Positions 42,390-51,700 of a stretch of DNA of 61,972 nucleotides are shown here, piece after piece. Where the stretch lies: NCBI GenBank assembly GCA_905215405.1, contig CAJMQE010000011.1, positions 1 through 61,972 of the forward strand, read 5' to 3'. This stretch comes from an uncultured bacterium. Lineage in GTDB: Bacteria; Bacillota; Clostridia; Lachnospirales; Lachnospiraceae. How positions within the stretch are numbered: position 1 is the first letter of the stretch; every line of letters starts with the position of its first letter. The notes below the pieces were generated by a model. The model made no database searches, was not told where the DNA came from, and saw nothing but the letters and a program-made list of their open reading frames with translations. Position numbers and translations under genes: made by a program.

Positions 42390-44075
42390 ATGGAGGTACA
42401 TTACGAAAGAAGCCATAATAAAAACTATTTGGTATTAAAGGATAATGAAAATGGAATTGAAGAAAATTACCAGGTCAAAATGCTCAAACAGAATCAGATT
42501 GAACATTTACTCAGCTTATCGACCAGTGCGGTAGATGGATGTTTACAATATGAATACGATATTACATCCTGCCAGCCACTATCCAGAATTATTGAAATCA
42601 GTAAAATAAAAGAAAAGGATATACAGGATCTGATCAATCATTTGGAAGAACTTGCACAGGGATTAGATGCATATATGTTGGATGATACATCGTTGTTACT
42701 GGATCCGGAGTTTATTTACAAGGATATGTCAAGTGGAGAGTATCGTTTTGTTTATGCCATAGGGCAGATACAGGATTTTTCAAAAGGTTTTAAGAGTTTG
42801 ATGGAGTATGTATTAGAGAATCTGGATCACAACGATAAAAATGCTGTTGTACTTGCGTATGGAATATATCGAAAAGTAATAGGAGGAATTTCAGACCTAA
42901 AAGAACTGAAAAAAGTACTGGAACATAAGCAGGACTTTCAGGAAGGACAATATCAGCACAAACGGATTGTAACGCAGATCTATCCCACAGAGGAAGAAGG
43001 CTGCGAGCAACAGAGTGGTATTAATGAAACGCAAACACAGTCTAGGAGCAATCAGAGATTCAAAGAGAGTAAGACAGGACATAAAAAAATTATCAGAACG
43101 GTCCTACCGGAGATGGTAGAACAGGAAGAGGAAGTTCCTAAAAAGACCGGATTAAGAATATGGAAAATACTCAGAATAGTGGCTGTCATCGGAGGAATAT
43201 TCGTGGTGATAACACTGATATTTCCGCAGTACACAAAGCTGCACGTATCTATGTTGCAGGCATGTATTATGGTGGGTGTTTGTGCAGCTTGTTATAAACT
43301 TGCGGATATTCGTTGCAAAAGGCTAAAATATGAGACCAACGTACATATGAAGACTGAGGAAATACCATATTATTTTAATGAAGAATCCGACCAAAGTACA
43401 AAAAAAGCAGATTGGAATGCAGAAAGACCAGATAAGAATACAGAAAGACCAGGTCAGAATGCAGAAAGACCAGGTCAGTATACAGAAAGACCAGATCGGA
43501 ATACCATAAAATCAGATCAGATTGTAAATGAATCAGATTGGAAAGCAGCAAATTCAAATCAAAATTCAGCACAATGCGATTTGAATACAGCAGAACCAGA
43601 ATCGGAAGACAATAGGAATCGGGAACAGTTAGAATACAGTATACAAAATGAGTATAACAAACAGCATGCACACGCAGTGTTACAGTCAGAAGAGAAAGAA
43701 AGGCAGACACGCCTTTTATCAGAATATATTGAAGATAGTGAGCAGAATATGGGCATTGTACTTGAGAATGAAAACAACGACGAGCAAATCGTAATTGATC
43801 ATTTTCCTTTTTTGATCGGTAGCAGCAAAAAAGAGTGTGATTATACAATTGACAGTATTGTGGTCAGTAGAATGCATCTACGTCTCAGTATAGAGCATAA
43901 CGATGAAACGGGTGAAATTCTCATGTTGGAGGATCTGAATTCTACAAATGGAACACAGATAAATGGACGGTTACTGGCTCCATTTGAGAAAATAGCGTTG
44001 CAATCAGATGATAAGCTTGTGATAGCAGATCGGAGTTATACCGTTATGGGGAATATGTCAGGTACAAGGTTGTAA
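42390..44075 (+). CDS. Membrane FHA-domain protein of the tad locus (DUF6382-like)
   Basis: A 561-residue protein. The N-terminal roughly 170 residues match the DUF6382-like domain that often precedes FHA domains in Lachnospiraceae. Two membrane helices lie near 255-275 and 283-303. Next comes a polar region with seven-residue repeats (ERPGQNA-like, 343-390). The FHA domain (about 468-555) has GSSKKECDY, SRMHLRL and the hallmark NSTNGT, so it should bind phosphothreonine. No Ser/Thr kinase gene is nearby. GGAGGG precedes the ATG. It is the last gene of the tad operon and may link pilus function to kinase signalling. Confidence 0.85.
   Translation: MEVHYERSHNKNYLVLKDNENGIEENYQVKMLKQNQIEHLLSLSTSAVDGCLQYEYDITSCQPLSRIIEISKIKEKDIQDLINHLEELAQGLDAYMLDDTSLLLDPEFIYKDMSSGEYRFVYAIGQIQDFSKGFKSLMEYVLENLDHNDKNAVVLAYGIYRKVIGGISDLKELKKVLEHKQDFQEGQYQHKRIVTQIYPTEEEGCEQQSGINETQTQSRSNQRFKESKTGHKKIIRTVLPEMVEQEEEVPKKTGLRIWKILRIVAVIGGIFVVITLIFPQYTKLHVSMLQACIMVGVCAACYKLADIRCKRLKYETNVHMKTEEIPYYFNEESDQSTKKADWNAERPDKNTERPGQNAERPGQYTERPDRNTIKSDQIVNESDWKAANSNQNSAQCDLNTAEPESEDNRNREQLEYSIQNEYNKQHAHAVLQSEEKERQTRLLSEYIEDSEQNMGIVLENENNDEQIVIDHFPFLIGSSKKECDYTIDSIVVSRMHLRLSIEHNDETGEILMLEDLNSTNGTQINGRLLAPFEKIALQSDDKLVIADRSYTVMGNMSGTRL
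43416..43499 (+). repeat. Four 21-base in-frame tandem repeats
   Basis: Near-identical units of the form AATGCAGAAAGACCAGGTCAG start at 43416, 43437, 43458 and 43479, then decay towards 43560. Each adds seven residues to the linker of the FHA protein. Confidence 0.85.
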
Positions 44076-44098
44076 TCTCCAACAAAATATGCTATTCT
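44070..44098 (+). promoter_or_regulatory. Promoter of the flavodoxin-SCP2 gene
   Basis: TTGTAA at 44070-44075 (overlapping the FHA stop codon) and TATTCT at 44093-44098 have a 17-base spacer. Confidence 0.5.
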
Positions 44099-44183
44099 TT
44101 GAAAGTTAAGGATAATAAGGGTAGTTATACGTTTCAGATCAATAGCGTGAACTGCAAGTTTTGTAAGAAAGGCTAAAGGGATT

Positions 44184-45173
44184 ATGAATATAAACATTTA
44201 TTATGGTGGTCGAGGGCTGATAGATGATCCAACCATATTCGTAATTAACAAAATACAGGAAGTTTTAGAAGAACTTCATATTAAGGTACAGAGATATAAT
44301 CTATATGAATTGAAGAATACGATTACCACACTGCCACAGACATTAAAGGAGGCAGATGCTGTCATTCTCGCAACAACGGTAGAATGGCTTGGAATTGGTG
44401 GATATATGCAGATGTTTTTGGATGCCTGCTGGTTATATGCAGATAAGGCAAAAGTAAGCGAACTGTATATGTTCCCTATTGTAATGTCCAAAACATATGG
44501 GGAAAGAGAAGCTTCTCTGACACTGACGAATGCATGGGAAATGCTCGGCGGGAAACCAGCAGCAGGATTGAGTGCCTATGTGGACGAGACAACGGAATTT
44601 GAATTCAATGCAGATTATATTGCAATTATAGAGAAACAGGCTGAAACGATGTACAGGACGATCTCACAGAAGAGAAAGACACTGCCATCCAGTAATTATG
44701 CGGTTAAACAGAGCATTATGAAAGAGACGATCAATCTGACACCACAGGAGAGCGAACAGTTATCAAAATTCGCTTCTGATGAAGAGTTCGTACAGACACA
44801 GAAGAAGGACATTGAGGAACTCTCCAGTATGTTCAAGGAACTGATCAGCGATCAGGAAAAAGGTGGAGATGATTATTATCTGACATCTTTCAGAAAGAAT
44901 TTTGCGCCAGCAGGAGATTTCACTGGAACTTATATGCTGATTATCAGTGATAGAGATAAGAGCATTCTGCTCGATATCAGAGGAACACAACTGAGCGTAT
45001 CCTTTGGTCAGAATACGGAAGCTGATGTAATTGGAAGAATGAGCAAGGAAGTCTTTGACGGTATTGTTAATGGCAGAATGACATTCCAGAGAGCATTTAT
45101 GACTGGGGATATCACTGCAAAAGGAAATTTCAAGACTTTGAGAATGCTTGACGATCTGTTTCATTTTGCATAA
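44184..45173 (+). CDS. FMN-reductase-like/SCP2 sterol-carrier domain fusion
   Basis: A 329-residue protein. Residues 1-160 resemble an NAD(P)H-dependent FMN reductase/flavodoxin fold (NINIYYGGRGLIDDPTI, ADAVILATTVEWLGIGGYMQMFLDACW, FPIVMSKTYGE). A helical linker (about 165-235) joins an SCP2-like lipid-binding domain (about 240-329; ILLDIRGTQLSVSFG, FQRAFMTGDITAKGNFKTLRMLDDLF). A hydrophobic ligand may be reduced by the flavin domain, but no substrate is known. It is transcribed alone with its own promoter and terminator. Confidence 0.75.
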   Translation: MNINIYYGGRGLIDDPTIFVINKIQEVLEELHIKVQRYNLYELKNTITTLPQTLKEADAVILATTVEWLGIGGYMQMFLDACWLYADKAKVSELYMFPIVMSKTYGEREASLTLTNAWEMLGGKPAAGLSAYVDETTEFEFNADYIAIIEKQAETMYRTISQKRKTLPSSNYAVKQSIMKETINLTPQESEQLSKFASDEEFVQTQKKDIEELSSMFKELISDQEKGGDDYYLTSFRKNFAPAGDFTGTYMLIISDRDKSILLDIRGTQLSVSFGQNTEADVIGRMSKEVFDGIVNGRMTFQRAFMTGDITAKGNFKTLRMLDDLFHFA

Positions 45174-45265
45174 GAGCTGTTAATGAAAAACAGGAAGACA
45201 TCTGCCATTTAAGAAATGGTACAGGCTTTACGGGGATATAAAGAACAGATAAAAAGAGCTATAGA

Positions 45266-45378
45266 TAACAGATAATTATAAATAACAGACAATTATAAAT
45301 AACAGCTAAGTTTAATAGATAGATATAGATATTACAGATAGATATAATACAGATAGATATAATATAGATAGTATAGAA
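45266..45378 (+). repeat. Two adjacent AT-rich tandem repeats
   Basis: A 17-base unit (TAACAGATAATTATAAA) starts at 45266, 45283 and 45300. A 15-base unit (ACAGATAGATATAAT) starts at 45334 and 45349 and decays after 45364. Both lie between the SCP2 gene and its terminator. Confidence 0.8.
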
Positions 45379-45379
45379 A

Positions 45380-45427
45380 AAGACTGTCACACAGGCGGGA
45401 AACCGACTATGTGGCAGTCTTATTTTG
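45380..45427 (+). terminator. Terminator after the flavodoxin-SCP2 gene
   Basis: AAGACTGTCACA pairs with TGTGGCAGTCTT (one wobble), followed by a T-rich run. The roughly 150 bases to the next stop codon hold no gene I can support. Confidence 0.75.
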
Positions 45428-45585
45428 TGTGATCATTAGAATAGATCATCTGAGCGTTAGGGTTCATATGACCTTTTATCAGATCAGGATTATCCTGGTT
45501 TTGTGCTTTTGCGGATTGCATACGGATATATGTATGCAAAGCACTGGTATTATGACTGGTGTGAAATTATCACACAGTACCTTGA

Positions 45586-46323
45586 TTATTTTATTGGAAG
45601 TGTAATGGATACACAGGTTCCGTTCTCTGAAGAATCAATTGTGAGCTGTCCGTTATGGGTAGCTGCTACCTCTGCGGCAATGCTGAGTCCAACACCGGTA
45701 TGTGCTGATTTTGTAGTATAAAATGGTGTTGTTACCTGTGAGAGCTCCTGTTCGCTGATGCCGGTTCCATGGTCTTTTACGGCAATAACAAGCTGATCAT
45801 CTCTGATGCCGGCAGAAAGTTCAATTGTGTCCTCCTCGCTGGTTGCTTCAAATGCATTTTTAACAAGTTCAAGAATAGCAAGTTTCAGTTTCTCTGGGTC
45901 TCCATTGATCAGAGGAATAGGCTCATCAATATTATAGTCGAAATTTCTTGTGGCATAGTTACCGGAATTTTCGTTCAGATCATCCATGTAATCAGGGATG
46001 TTCCAAAGAAGATTCAGAATATTGATTTTACTGATATCAGCGACCTTGCTGTAACTAAGTGCTGTAGTATCATCCATAAAACTGATCAGGAGATTGATGG
46101 AGCTTCTCATCTGTGTCCACAACTGAAAATCCTCTGTCTCCGGATGCTGTTGTTCAATAAACTGAAACGAACTTCCTAGTACAGACAAAAGATTCTTGAT
46201 GTCATGTGATGCTTTTGATATGTCCGTGCGATAAGTGTTCTCAAGTCTTGTTATGTAATCGTATGCTTCTGGATTATCGACCTGAAGTTTTTCTAGAAGA
46301 ATTTTATCGTCTTTGTTTATCAT
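45586..46323 (-). CDS. Soluble histidine kinase-like protein
   Basis: A 245-residue cytoplasmic kinase without sensor domain or membrane helix. The phospho-acceptor motif is SHDIKNLLSVL with His40, so it has HDIKN rather than HDLRTP. The ATPase domain has ELVKNAFEATS (N-box), VKDHGTGISEQ, TTPFYTTKSAHTGVGLSIAAEVA (F/G-boxes) and a C-terminal beta strand. AAGGAAGG precedes the ATG. No response regulator is adjacent, so its target is unknown. Confidence 0.82.
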   Translation of the reverse strand: MINKDDKILLEKLQVDNPEAYDYITRLENTYRTDISKASHDIKNLLSVLGSSFQFIEQQHPETEDFQLWTQMRSSINLLISFMDDTTALSYSKVADISKINILNLLWNIPDYMDDLNENSGNYATRNFDYNIDEPIPLINGDPEKLKLAILELVKNAFEATSEEDTIELSAGIRDDQLVIAVKDHGTGISEQELSQVTTPFYTTKSAHTGVGLSIAAEVAATHNGQLTIDSSENGTCVSITLPIK

Positions 46324-46784
46324 AAAAATGCCTTCCTTAATAATATTTAGTAATAATGGGACTAAAATAGTATTGATATATCAATTGGTGTGGGATATGA
46401 TAAAAAGGTGGAACCAATTGGGTCAATAAGCCTGGGGTATAGGCCTGATGCTGTTTGTTAGTAATGAAATTTGAGCCTGAATCTGACATCAGCTATCTTT
46501 TTGTTCCATAATTCTTTTTAAAGTATACGCTCCAAGCAAATCTATGTAAACAAAAGCTTTACGACATATTATGACATCTGAAAGAGCAAAATCTGCCATA
46601 AAAATCCTTAGAGTTTCCAAAAATCACTCAAATAAGACATTTTGGACTTTTTTCATACAGAGGAAATAACGGCGCATTTGCGAAAATAATGTCTTTTAAT
46701 GCGAAAAATAAGCTGACATAATTTGTGAGTGCTAGGAAAAATAATATATGATTTGCGCAGAAAAAGGCGCAGGAATAGGAGATT
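46324..46784. other. Gene-free interval with inverted repeats
   Basis: About 460 bases between divergent genes. It holds an eight-base inverted repeat (CAATTGGT at 46382, ACCAATTG at 46413), a small hairpin (AGCCTGGGGTATAGGCC near 46430), and a possible HIT-gene promoter, TTGTGA (46723-46728) with TATGAT (46747-46752), spacer 18. I recognise no RNA gene. Confidence 0.45.
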
Positions 46785-47207
46785 ATGATGAAAAAAGACG
46801 ATTGTATTTTCTGTAAACTTGCTAACGGAGAGATTCCTACAAATGCTTTATATGAAGATGATGATGTGAAGGTGATCTTTGATCTGGGACCAGCCAGTAA
46901 GGGACATGTCCTTGTTCTTCCAAAGAATCATTTTGATAATGTATTCTCCATGGACGAAGAGACAGCAGCCAAGATTTTTAAAGTGGCAGTCCGCATGGCA
47001 AAAGCATTAAATGAAGTCCTGGATTGTGATGGTATGAATATCCTGCAGAACAATGGAGAAGCAGCTGGACAGACGGTAATGCATTTCCATATGCATATCA
47101 TCCCAAGATACAAGGGTGATACTGTAAATGTTGGATGGAAACCGGGAGAAGCAGATGAGGCTGTGATAAAAGATATCATTGCAAAAGTTCAAAGTAAGTT
47201 AAATTAG
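46785..47207 (+). CDS. HIT family hydrolase
   Basis: A 140-residue HIT protein. The N-terminal CIFCKLANGEIPT has the usual Cys pair, and the histidine triad is MHFHMHIIP. Such enzymes hydrolyse nucleoside phosphoramidates or dinucleoside polyphosphates in the cytoplasm. Length is typical of the HinT-like branch. AGGAG precedes the first of two ATGs. Confidence 0.93.
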   Translation: MMKKDDCIFCKLANGEIPTNALYEDDDVKVIFDLGPASKGHVLVLPKNHFDNVFSMDEETAAKIFKVAVRMAKALNEVLDCDGMNILQNNGEAAGQTVMHFHMHIIPRYKGDTVNVGWKPGEADEAVIKDIIAKVQSKLN

Positions 47208-47310
47208 TTATTGTCATTACAAAATACGTCCGTAAGTGTATATTTTTAGATAAAATTCAGCAAAAATGTGTGAAAAACTAATAAATTTAAGCAAATGCAG
47301 TGTAAAAGTA

Positions 47311-47340
47311 TTTACAAAGAGTGTTTGAAGATATTATAAT
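47311..47340 (+). promoter_or_regulatory. Promoter of the hydratase gene
   Basis: TTTACA at 47311-47316 and a perfect TATAAT at 47335-47340 have an 18-base spacer, about 50 bases before the start codon. Confidence 0.6.
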
Positions 47341-47389
47341 TGGATTTAAATGTTGGAAAACATAATATTTGATTACAGGAGGACATTAC

Positions 47390-49678
47390 ATGATACAACT
47401 TAGCAAGGCTGGAGCCTATCTTATTCATGGTAACGAAGTAGTTGAAGACAACAGTGAAACAACAGCTGTCTTAAGAAGCAAATTAGGAGACAATGTCCCA
47501 TCTAAAGAAGAAGCATCAAAAAATACGATGGCATATGGAATCCTTGCAGCACACAATACCTCAGGTAATATGGAGAAGTTAAAGATCAAATTTGATAAAC
47601 TGACCTCTCATGATATTACATTTGTAGGAATCATACAGACAGCAAGGGCTTCAGGACTTGAAAAGTTCCCTATCCCTTATGTCCTTACCAACTGTCATAA
47701 CAGTTTATGTGCAGTCGGCGGAACGATCAACGAAGATGACCACATGTTTGGTCTTACCTGCGCTAAAAAATATGGCGGAATCTATGTACCACCTCATCAG
47801 GCAGTTATTCACCAGTTCGCAAGAGAGATGCTGGCTGCCGGAGGAAAGATGATCCTTGGATCAGACAGTCATACCCGTTATGGTGCACTTGGTACCATGG
47901 CAATGGGCGAAGGTGGTCCGGAACTTGTTAAGCAGCTCCTCAGCAAGACTTACGATATTAATATGCCAGAGGTAGTTGGCATTTATATGACAGGTACACC
48001 TGCCAAGGGAGTTGGTCCTCAGGATGTCGCTCTTGCAATCATCGGTAAGGTATTTGGAAATGGATATGTTAAGAATAAGGTACTTGAGTTCGTTGGACCT
48101 GGTATTGCAAATCTGAGTGCTGACTTCAGAATTGGTATCGATGTCATGACAACAGAGACAACATGCCTTTCCTCTATCTGGAAAACAGATGACAGAATCA
48201 AAGAATTTTATGATATCCACGGAAGAAGTGAAGATTACAAAGAACTGAATCCAGGAGATGTTACATATTATAATGGCATGGTATACGTAGATCTGGATAA
48301 GATCAAACCAATGATCGCAATGCCATTCCACCCAAGCAATACATACACAATTGAAGAACTGAACGCAAATCTCTATGACATTCTTGCAGATGTTGAAAAG
48401 AAAGCGAAAGTAAGTTTTGATGGTCAGGTAGATTTCCAGTTGAAAGATAAAGTAAGAAATGGTAAATTCTATGTAGACCAGGGTATTATTGCCGGATGTG
48501 CCGGTGGTGGATTTGAGAATATCTGTGCAGCTGCAGATATTTTACGTGGAAAGAGTATTGGTTCTGACGGCTTTACACTCAGTGTATATCCAGCCAGCAC
48601 ACCAATTTATCTTGAACTTGCCAAGAATGGTGCACTTGCCGACCTGCTTACAACAGGAGCAATTGTAAAGACTGCATTCTGCGGTCCATGTTTTGGTGCA
48701 GGAGATACACCTGCTAATAATGCATTTAGTATCCGTCATTCTACAAGGAACTTCCCTAATCGTGAAGGCTCCAAACTTCAGAATGGTCAGATCGCATCAG
48801 TAGCATTGATGGATGCCAGATCAATTGCGGCAACAGCAGCCAATAAGGGCGTACTGACACCTGCTACGGATGTAGATGTAGAATTTAGCAATCCAAAGTA
48901 TTTCTTCGACAAATCAATATATGAGAAACGAGTATTTGATAGTAAGGGCGTAGCAGATCCATCAGTTGAAGTTCAGTTTGGACCAAATATCAAAGACTGG
49001 CCTGAAATGTCAGAACTGAAAGATAATCTGGTATTAAAGGTTGTATCAGAAATTCACGATCCAGTTACAACGACAGATGAACTGATCCCATCAGGAGAGA
49101 CATCATCTTATCGTTCTAACCCACTTGGACTTGCTGAATTTACACTCTCCAGAAAAGATCCTGCATATGTAGGTCGTGCAAAAGAAGTACAGAGGGCAGA
49201 AACAGCAAGAAGAGCTGGTAAATTTCCAGCGGAAGAACTGGCAGAATTAAAGCCGGTAATGGACAAAATTAAAGAAAGCTATCCAGATGTCAGCAAAGAG
49301 AACATCGGTATCGGAAGTACAATATTTGCAGTAAAACCTGGAGACGGTTCAGCCCGTGAACAGGCAGCATCCTGCCAGAAAGTATTAGGTGGATGGGCAA
49401 ATATTGCAAATGAATATGCAACAAAGAGATATCGTTCTAACCTGATCAACTGGGGCATGCTTCCATTTTTAATAGAAAAAGGTGAATTACCATTTAAGAA
49501 TGGTGATTATTTATTCATACCAGGAATTGCAGAAGCAGTAAAGAATAAGGAAGAAGTAATGAAGGCGTATGTTGTTGGAGACACTCTGAGAGAGTTTGAA
49601 TTACGACTTGGCGAACTGACAGATGATGAAAGAAAGATCATTCTCGATGGATGCCTGATTAATTTCTACAGAGGCTAA
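47390..49678 (+). CDS. Aconitase-family hydratase (YbhJ-like)
   Basis: A 762-residue member of the aconitase superfamily, annotated as hydratase in related gut bacteria. Visible: SDSHTRYGALGTMAMGEGG (active-site region), IIAGCAGGGFENI (first Fe-S cysteine), CGPCFGAGD (the other two), and a C-terminal swivel domain (RSNLINWGMLPFLIE). Three cluster cysteines suggest a [4Fe-4S] dehydratase. It is not the canonical AcnA/AcnB layout, and the substrate is unknown. GGAGGAC lies before the ATG at 47390; the upstream ATG at 47369 lacks a site. The coiled-coil gene follows after 33 bases. Confidence 0.82.
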   Translation: MIQLSKAGAYLIHGNEVVEDNSETTAVLRSKLGDNVPSKEEASKNTMAYGILAAHNTSGNMEKLKIKFDKLTSHDITFVGIIQTARASGLEKFPIPYVLTNCHNSLCAVGGTINEDDHMFGLTCAKKYGGIYVPPHQAVIHQFAREMLAAGGKMILGSDSHTRYGALGTMAMGEGGPELVKQLLSKTYDINMPEVVGIYMTGTPAKGVGPQDVALAIIGKVFGNGYVKNKVLEFVGPGIANLSADFRIGIDVMTTETTCLSSIWKTDDRIKEFYDIHGRSEDYKELNPGDVTYYNGMVYVDLDKIKPMIAMPFHPSNTYTIEELNANLYDILADVEKKAKVSFDGQVDFQLKDKVRNGKFYVDQGIIAGCAGGGFENICAAADILRGKSIGSDGFTLSVYPASTPIYLELAKNGALADLLTTGAIVKTAFCGPCFGAGDTPANNAFSIRHSTRNFPNREGSKLQNGQIASVALMDARSIAATAANKGVLTPATDVDVEFSNPKYFFDKSIYEKRVFDSKGVADPSVEVQFGPNIKDWPEMSELKDNLVLKVVSEIHDPVTTTDELIPSGETSSYRSNPLGLAEFTLSRKDPAYVGRAKEVQRAETARRAGKFPAEELAELKPVMDKIKESYPDVSKENIGIGSTIFAVKPGDGSAREQAASCQKVLGGWANIANEYATKRYRSNLINWGMLPFLIEKGELPFKNGDYLFIPGIAEAVKNKEEVMKAYVVGDTLREFELRLGELTDDERKIILDGCLINFYRG

Positions 49679-49711
49679 TGCAGGTTCCGGTTAGTTTTAG
49701 GAGGAAATTCC

Positions 49712-50806
49712 ATGGAGGAACAGAACATTTTAGCTGGCGATATTGCAGTGCTGAACCAGATAAATAGTGATATTAGTGAACATAACGCAAACAGAGTAGC
49801 GCTTGATAATCTGCAGAACAGTATCCAGGGGCTGGACAAAGAGATCCAGACTCTGGAAAAGGCTGTAGCGGATGAAGTGGAGACGACAGTAAAGAAAAGA
49901 AGAAATGCAGTTGCTGACGGCTTTGATCAGGAAATCAGCAAGGATGAGGAAAAGCTGAAAAAAATACAGAGTGAAAAGGATAAGGCCAGACTGAAGGGCG
50001 TGAAAGAACGAATTCAGTATGAGACCCAGTCATTGCGGGAAGAGAACAAAGCGATGACAGATGAAATCAGAGAAGCGTTCCGTGAACACAGGGTTCCAGG
50101 ATTCTGTAGGACCAAATTGTTCGCAGCACTCTGGATGACAGCCGGATTCCGTGACTTTGTAATCGTATTTCTGCTGTTCGTAATATCATTTCTGGTGTTG
50201 CCATGTGGAATTTATTATCTGGTACCGGGATTACAGGATTGGAGCATTTTTCTGATCTATTTTGTGATTGCAACAGTGTATTGTATGGTTGGCAGGATCA
50301 TTACAGATCAGGTCAAAGTACGCCATTATGAAGTGCTCTGTGGCATGAAAGAGACCAGAAAGAAAATAATAGCCAATAAAAAACAAATGAAAAAGATCGA
50401 ACGTGAAATCAAAAAAGATAAGAATGAAGATATGTACAGTCTTGGAGAGTTCGATGAGCGAATCGATAAAGTTACAAAAGAAATTGAGAAAACAGATGCC
50501 AAGAAGACGCTTGCTCTTCAGGATTTCGACAACGCGGTAAAACCGAATATTGTTGCCGAAATCGAAGGAAGGGACAAAGCAAAAATTCTTGGTATGAAAC
50601 AGGAACTTTCCTCGAAAAATGAAGAACTTTCCAAACTTGAAGCACTTGTAAAAGAGCAGAAAATATATATTTCGTCAAATTATGAAGCTTATCTGGGAAA
50701 TGAATATGCTACTCCAGAAATGCTTGAACAGCTGGCGGAGATCATCAATGCAGGAGAAGCTTCTACAATCGGTCAGGCAATAGCTGTTTGTAACGAAAAG
50801 AAATAG
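49712..50806 (+). CDS. Unrecognised coiled-coil membrane protein
   Basis: A 364-residue protein of unknown function. Residues 1-125 are charged coiled coil, followed by two membrane helices (about 148-170 and 180-198) separated by a short loop, then a second coiled coil (about 210-335). Both arms should be cytoplasmic, giving a hairpin-like membrane anchor. AGGAGG precedes the ATG. It lies 33 bases after the hydratase gene, so the two are probably co-transcribed. Its last 44 bases overlap the convergent YyaC-like gene. Confidence 0.7.
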   Translation: MEEQNILAGDIAVLNQINSDISEHNANRVALDNLQNSIQGLDKEIQTLEKAVADEVETTVKKRRNAVADGFDQEISKDEEKLKKIQSEKDKARLKGVKERIQYETQSLREENKAMTDEIREAFREHRVPGFCRTKLFAALWMTAGFRDFVIVFLLFVISFLVLPCGIYYLVPGLQDWSIFLIYFVIATVYCMVGRIITDQVKVRHYEVLCGMKETRKKIIANKKQMKKIEREIKKDKNEDMYSLGEFDERIDKVTKEIEKTDAKKTLALQDFDNAVKPNIVAEIEGRDKAKILGMKQELSSKNEELSKLEALVKEQKIYISSNYEAYLGNEYATPEMLEQLAEIINAGEASTIGQAIAVCNEKK

Positions 50807-51341
50807 AAGTACATCCAAATACATGAATCAGCGCATCAGTAATGGCATCCGCGAGTGTCATAATGGTAGCGAGTCTGGTTGTCTGTAACAGGAGGGTATC
50901 CATGGTACCGGAAAAATTAACAATTCCGGTAATGTGGATGTCGCCTATTGCAGGCAACTTTTTTTTGACCCCAAGTCCGGGCTTGAGCGCGCCGGTACCA
51001 AGAGTGATGCAGCCAATATGCTCTTTCTTTCCCAAAGATGCATCGATAGCGATAATATAGGGATCTTTATACTGCGCGTGTATCTGATCAATGGTTTCAC
51101 TTAGATTCGCCGCATGAACAGGATCTTCCAGTGTCCCATAGACTAAAACATTTGAAATATTTCTTTTCTTCAGCTTGTATCCAATCAGAGGACCAAGACT
51201 GTCCCCTGTAGAACGGTCACTTCCAATGCAGAGAATAATGATCTGCTTATTCATCATAATATTAGGCCGAACGAATTTGTTCAGCTGTCCAGCCATTTCA
51301 AAAGGTGTATCTGTCATGTCCGAGTGGTAATAATATAGCAT
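50763..51341 (-). CDS. YyaC-family sporulation protein (putative spore protease fold)
   Basis: A 192-residue protein matching the YyaC family, with the hydrogenase-maturation/GPR-like protease fold: ILCIGSDRSTGDSLGPLIG, VYGTLEDPVHAANL, PYIIAIDASLGKKEHIG and GDIHITGIVN with conserved acidic residues. In Bacillus, yyaC is a sporulation gene of unclear role. The start codon has only a distant AAAGGTTGG upstream, so the N-terminus is uncertain. The C-terminal 15 or so residues are encoded in the overlap with the convergent coiled-coil gene. Confidence 0.83.
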   Translation of the reverse strand: MLYYYHSDMTDTPFEMAGQLNKFVRPNIMMNKQIIILCIGSDRSTGDSLGPLIGYKLKKRNISNVLVYGTLEDPVHAANLSETIDQIHAQYKDPYIIAIDASLGKKEHIGCITLGTGALKPGLGVKKKLPAIGDIHITGIVNFSGTMDTLLLQTTRLATIMTLADAITDALIHVFGCTSISFRYKQLLPDRL

Positions 51342-51700
51342 TCAGTTAAAACCAACCTTTCTTCTGCCCCCAGGCATTTTTTTATTTGCTACAGATCCGT
51401 GTCACCTAGTCAGAGGAGCTGTAACATTTTTTCTGATTATTACCATATTTATTAAAATCCATTCCGGAGTATGTACTTTTTTGTTTACAAAACATCTCAA
51501 AATCAGCAATAAAAAGCGGTTTTTAACAGGAAAAAAACTGAGATTAATAAAAAATATAACAAGTGAAAAAACATTGTGCAGATAAATGTAAAAAATGGTC
51601 ATTAACTTCTTTATCCAGGATGACATAAAATGATAATTTTTTAAATTTTACTGTGCTAATATAGGCTTAATGAATTGGATAAGGGGGTTAAGTCTAAGAT
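51342..51700. other. AT-rich gene-free interval
   Basis: About 360 bases between divergent genes. A tiny hairpin (TGCC/GGCA at 51365-51376) with seven Ts could end plus-strand transcripts that read through the YyaC gene. TAATAT near 51658 could be the -10 of the LysM gene, without a good -35. Confidence 0.35.

Noticed and set aside
43375..43848. 157-codon minus-strand ORF within the FHA gene
   Set aside because: Mirror of the 21-base repeats; no ribosome-binding site and a Leu/Tyr/Phe-biased product.
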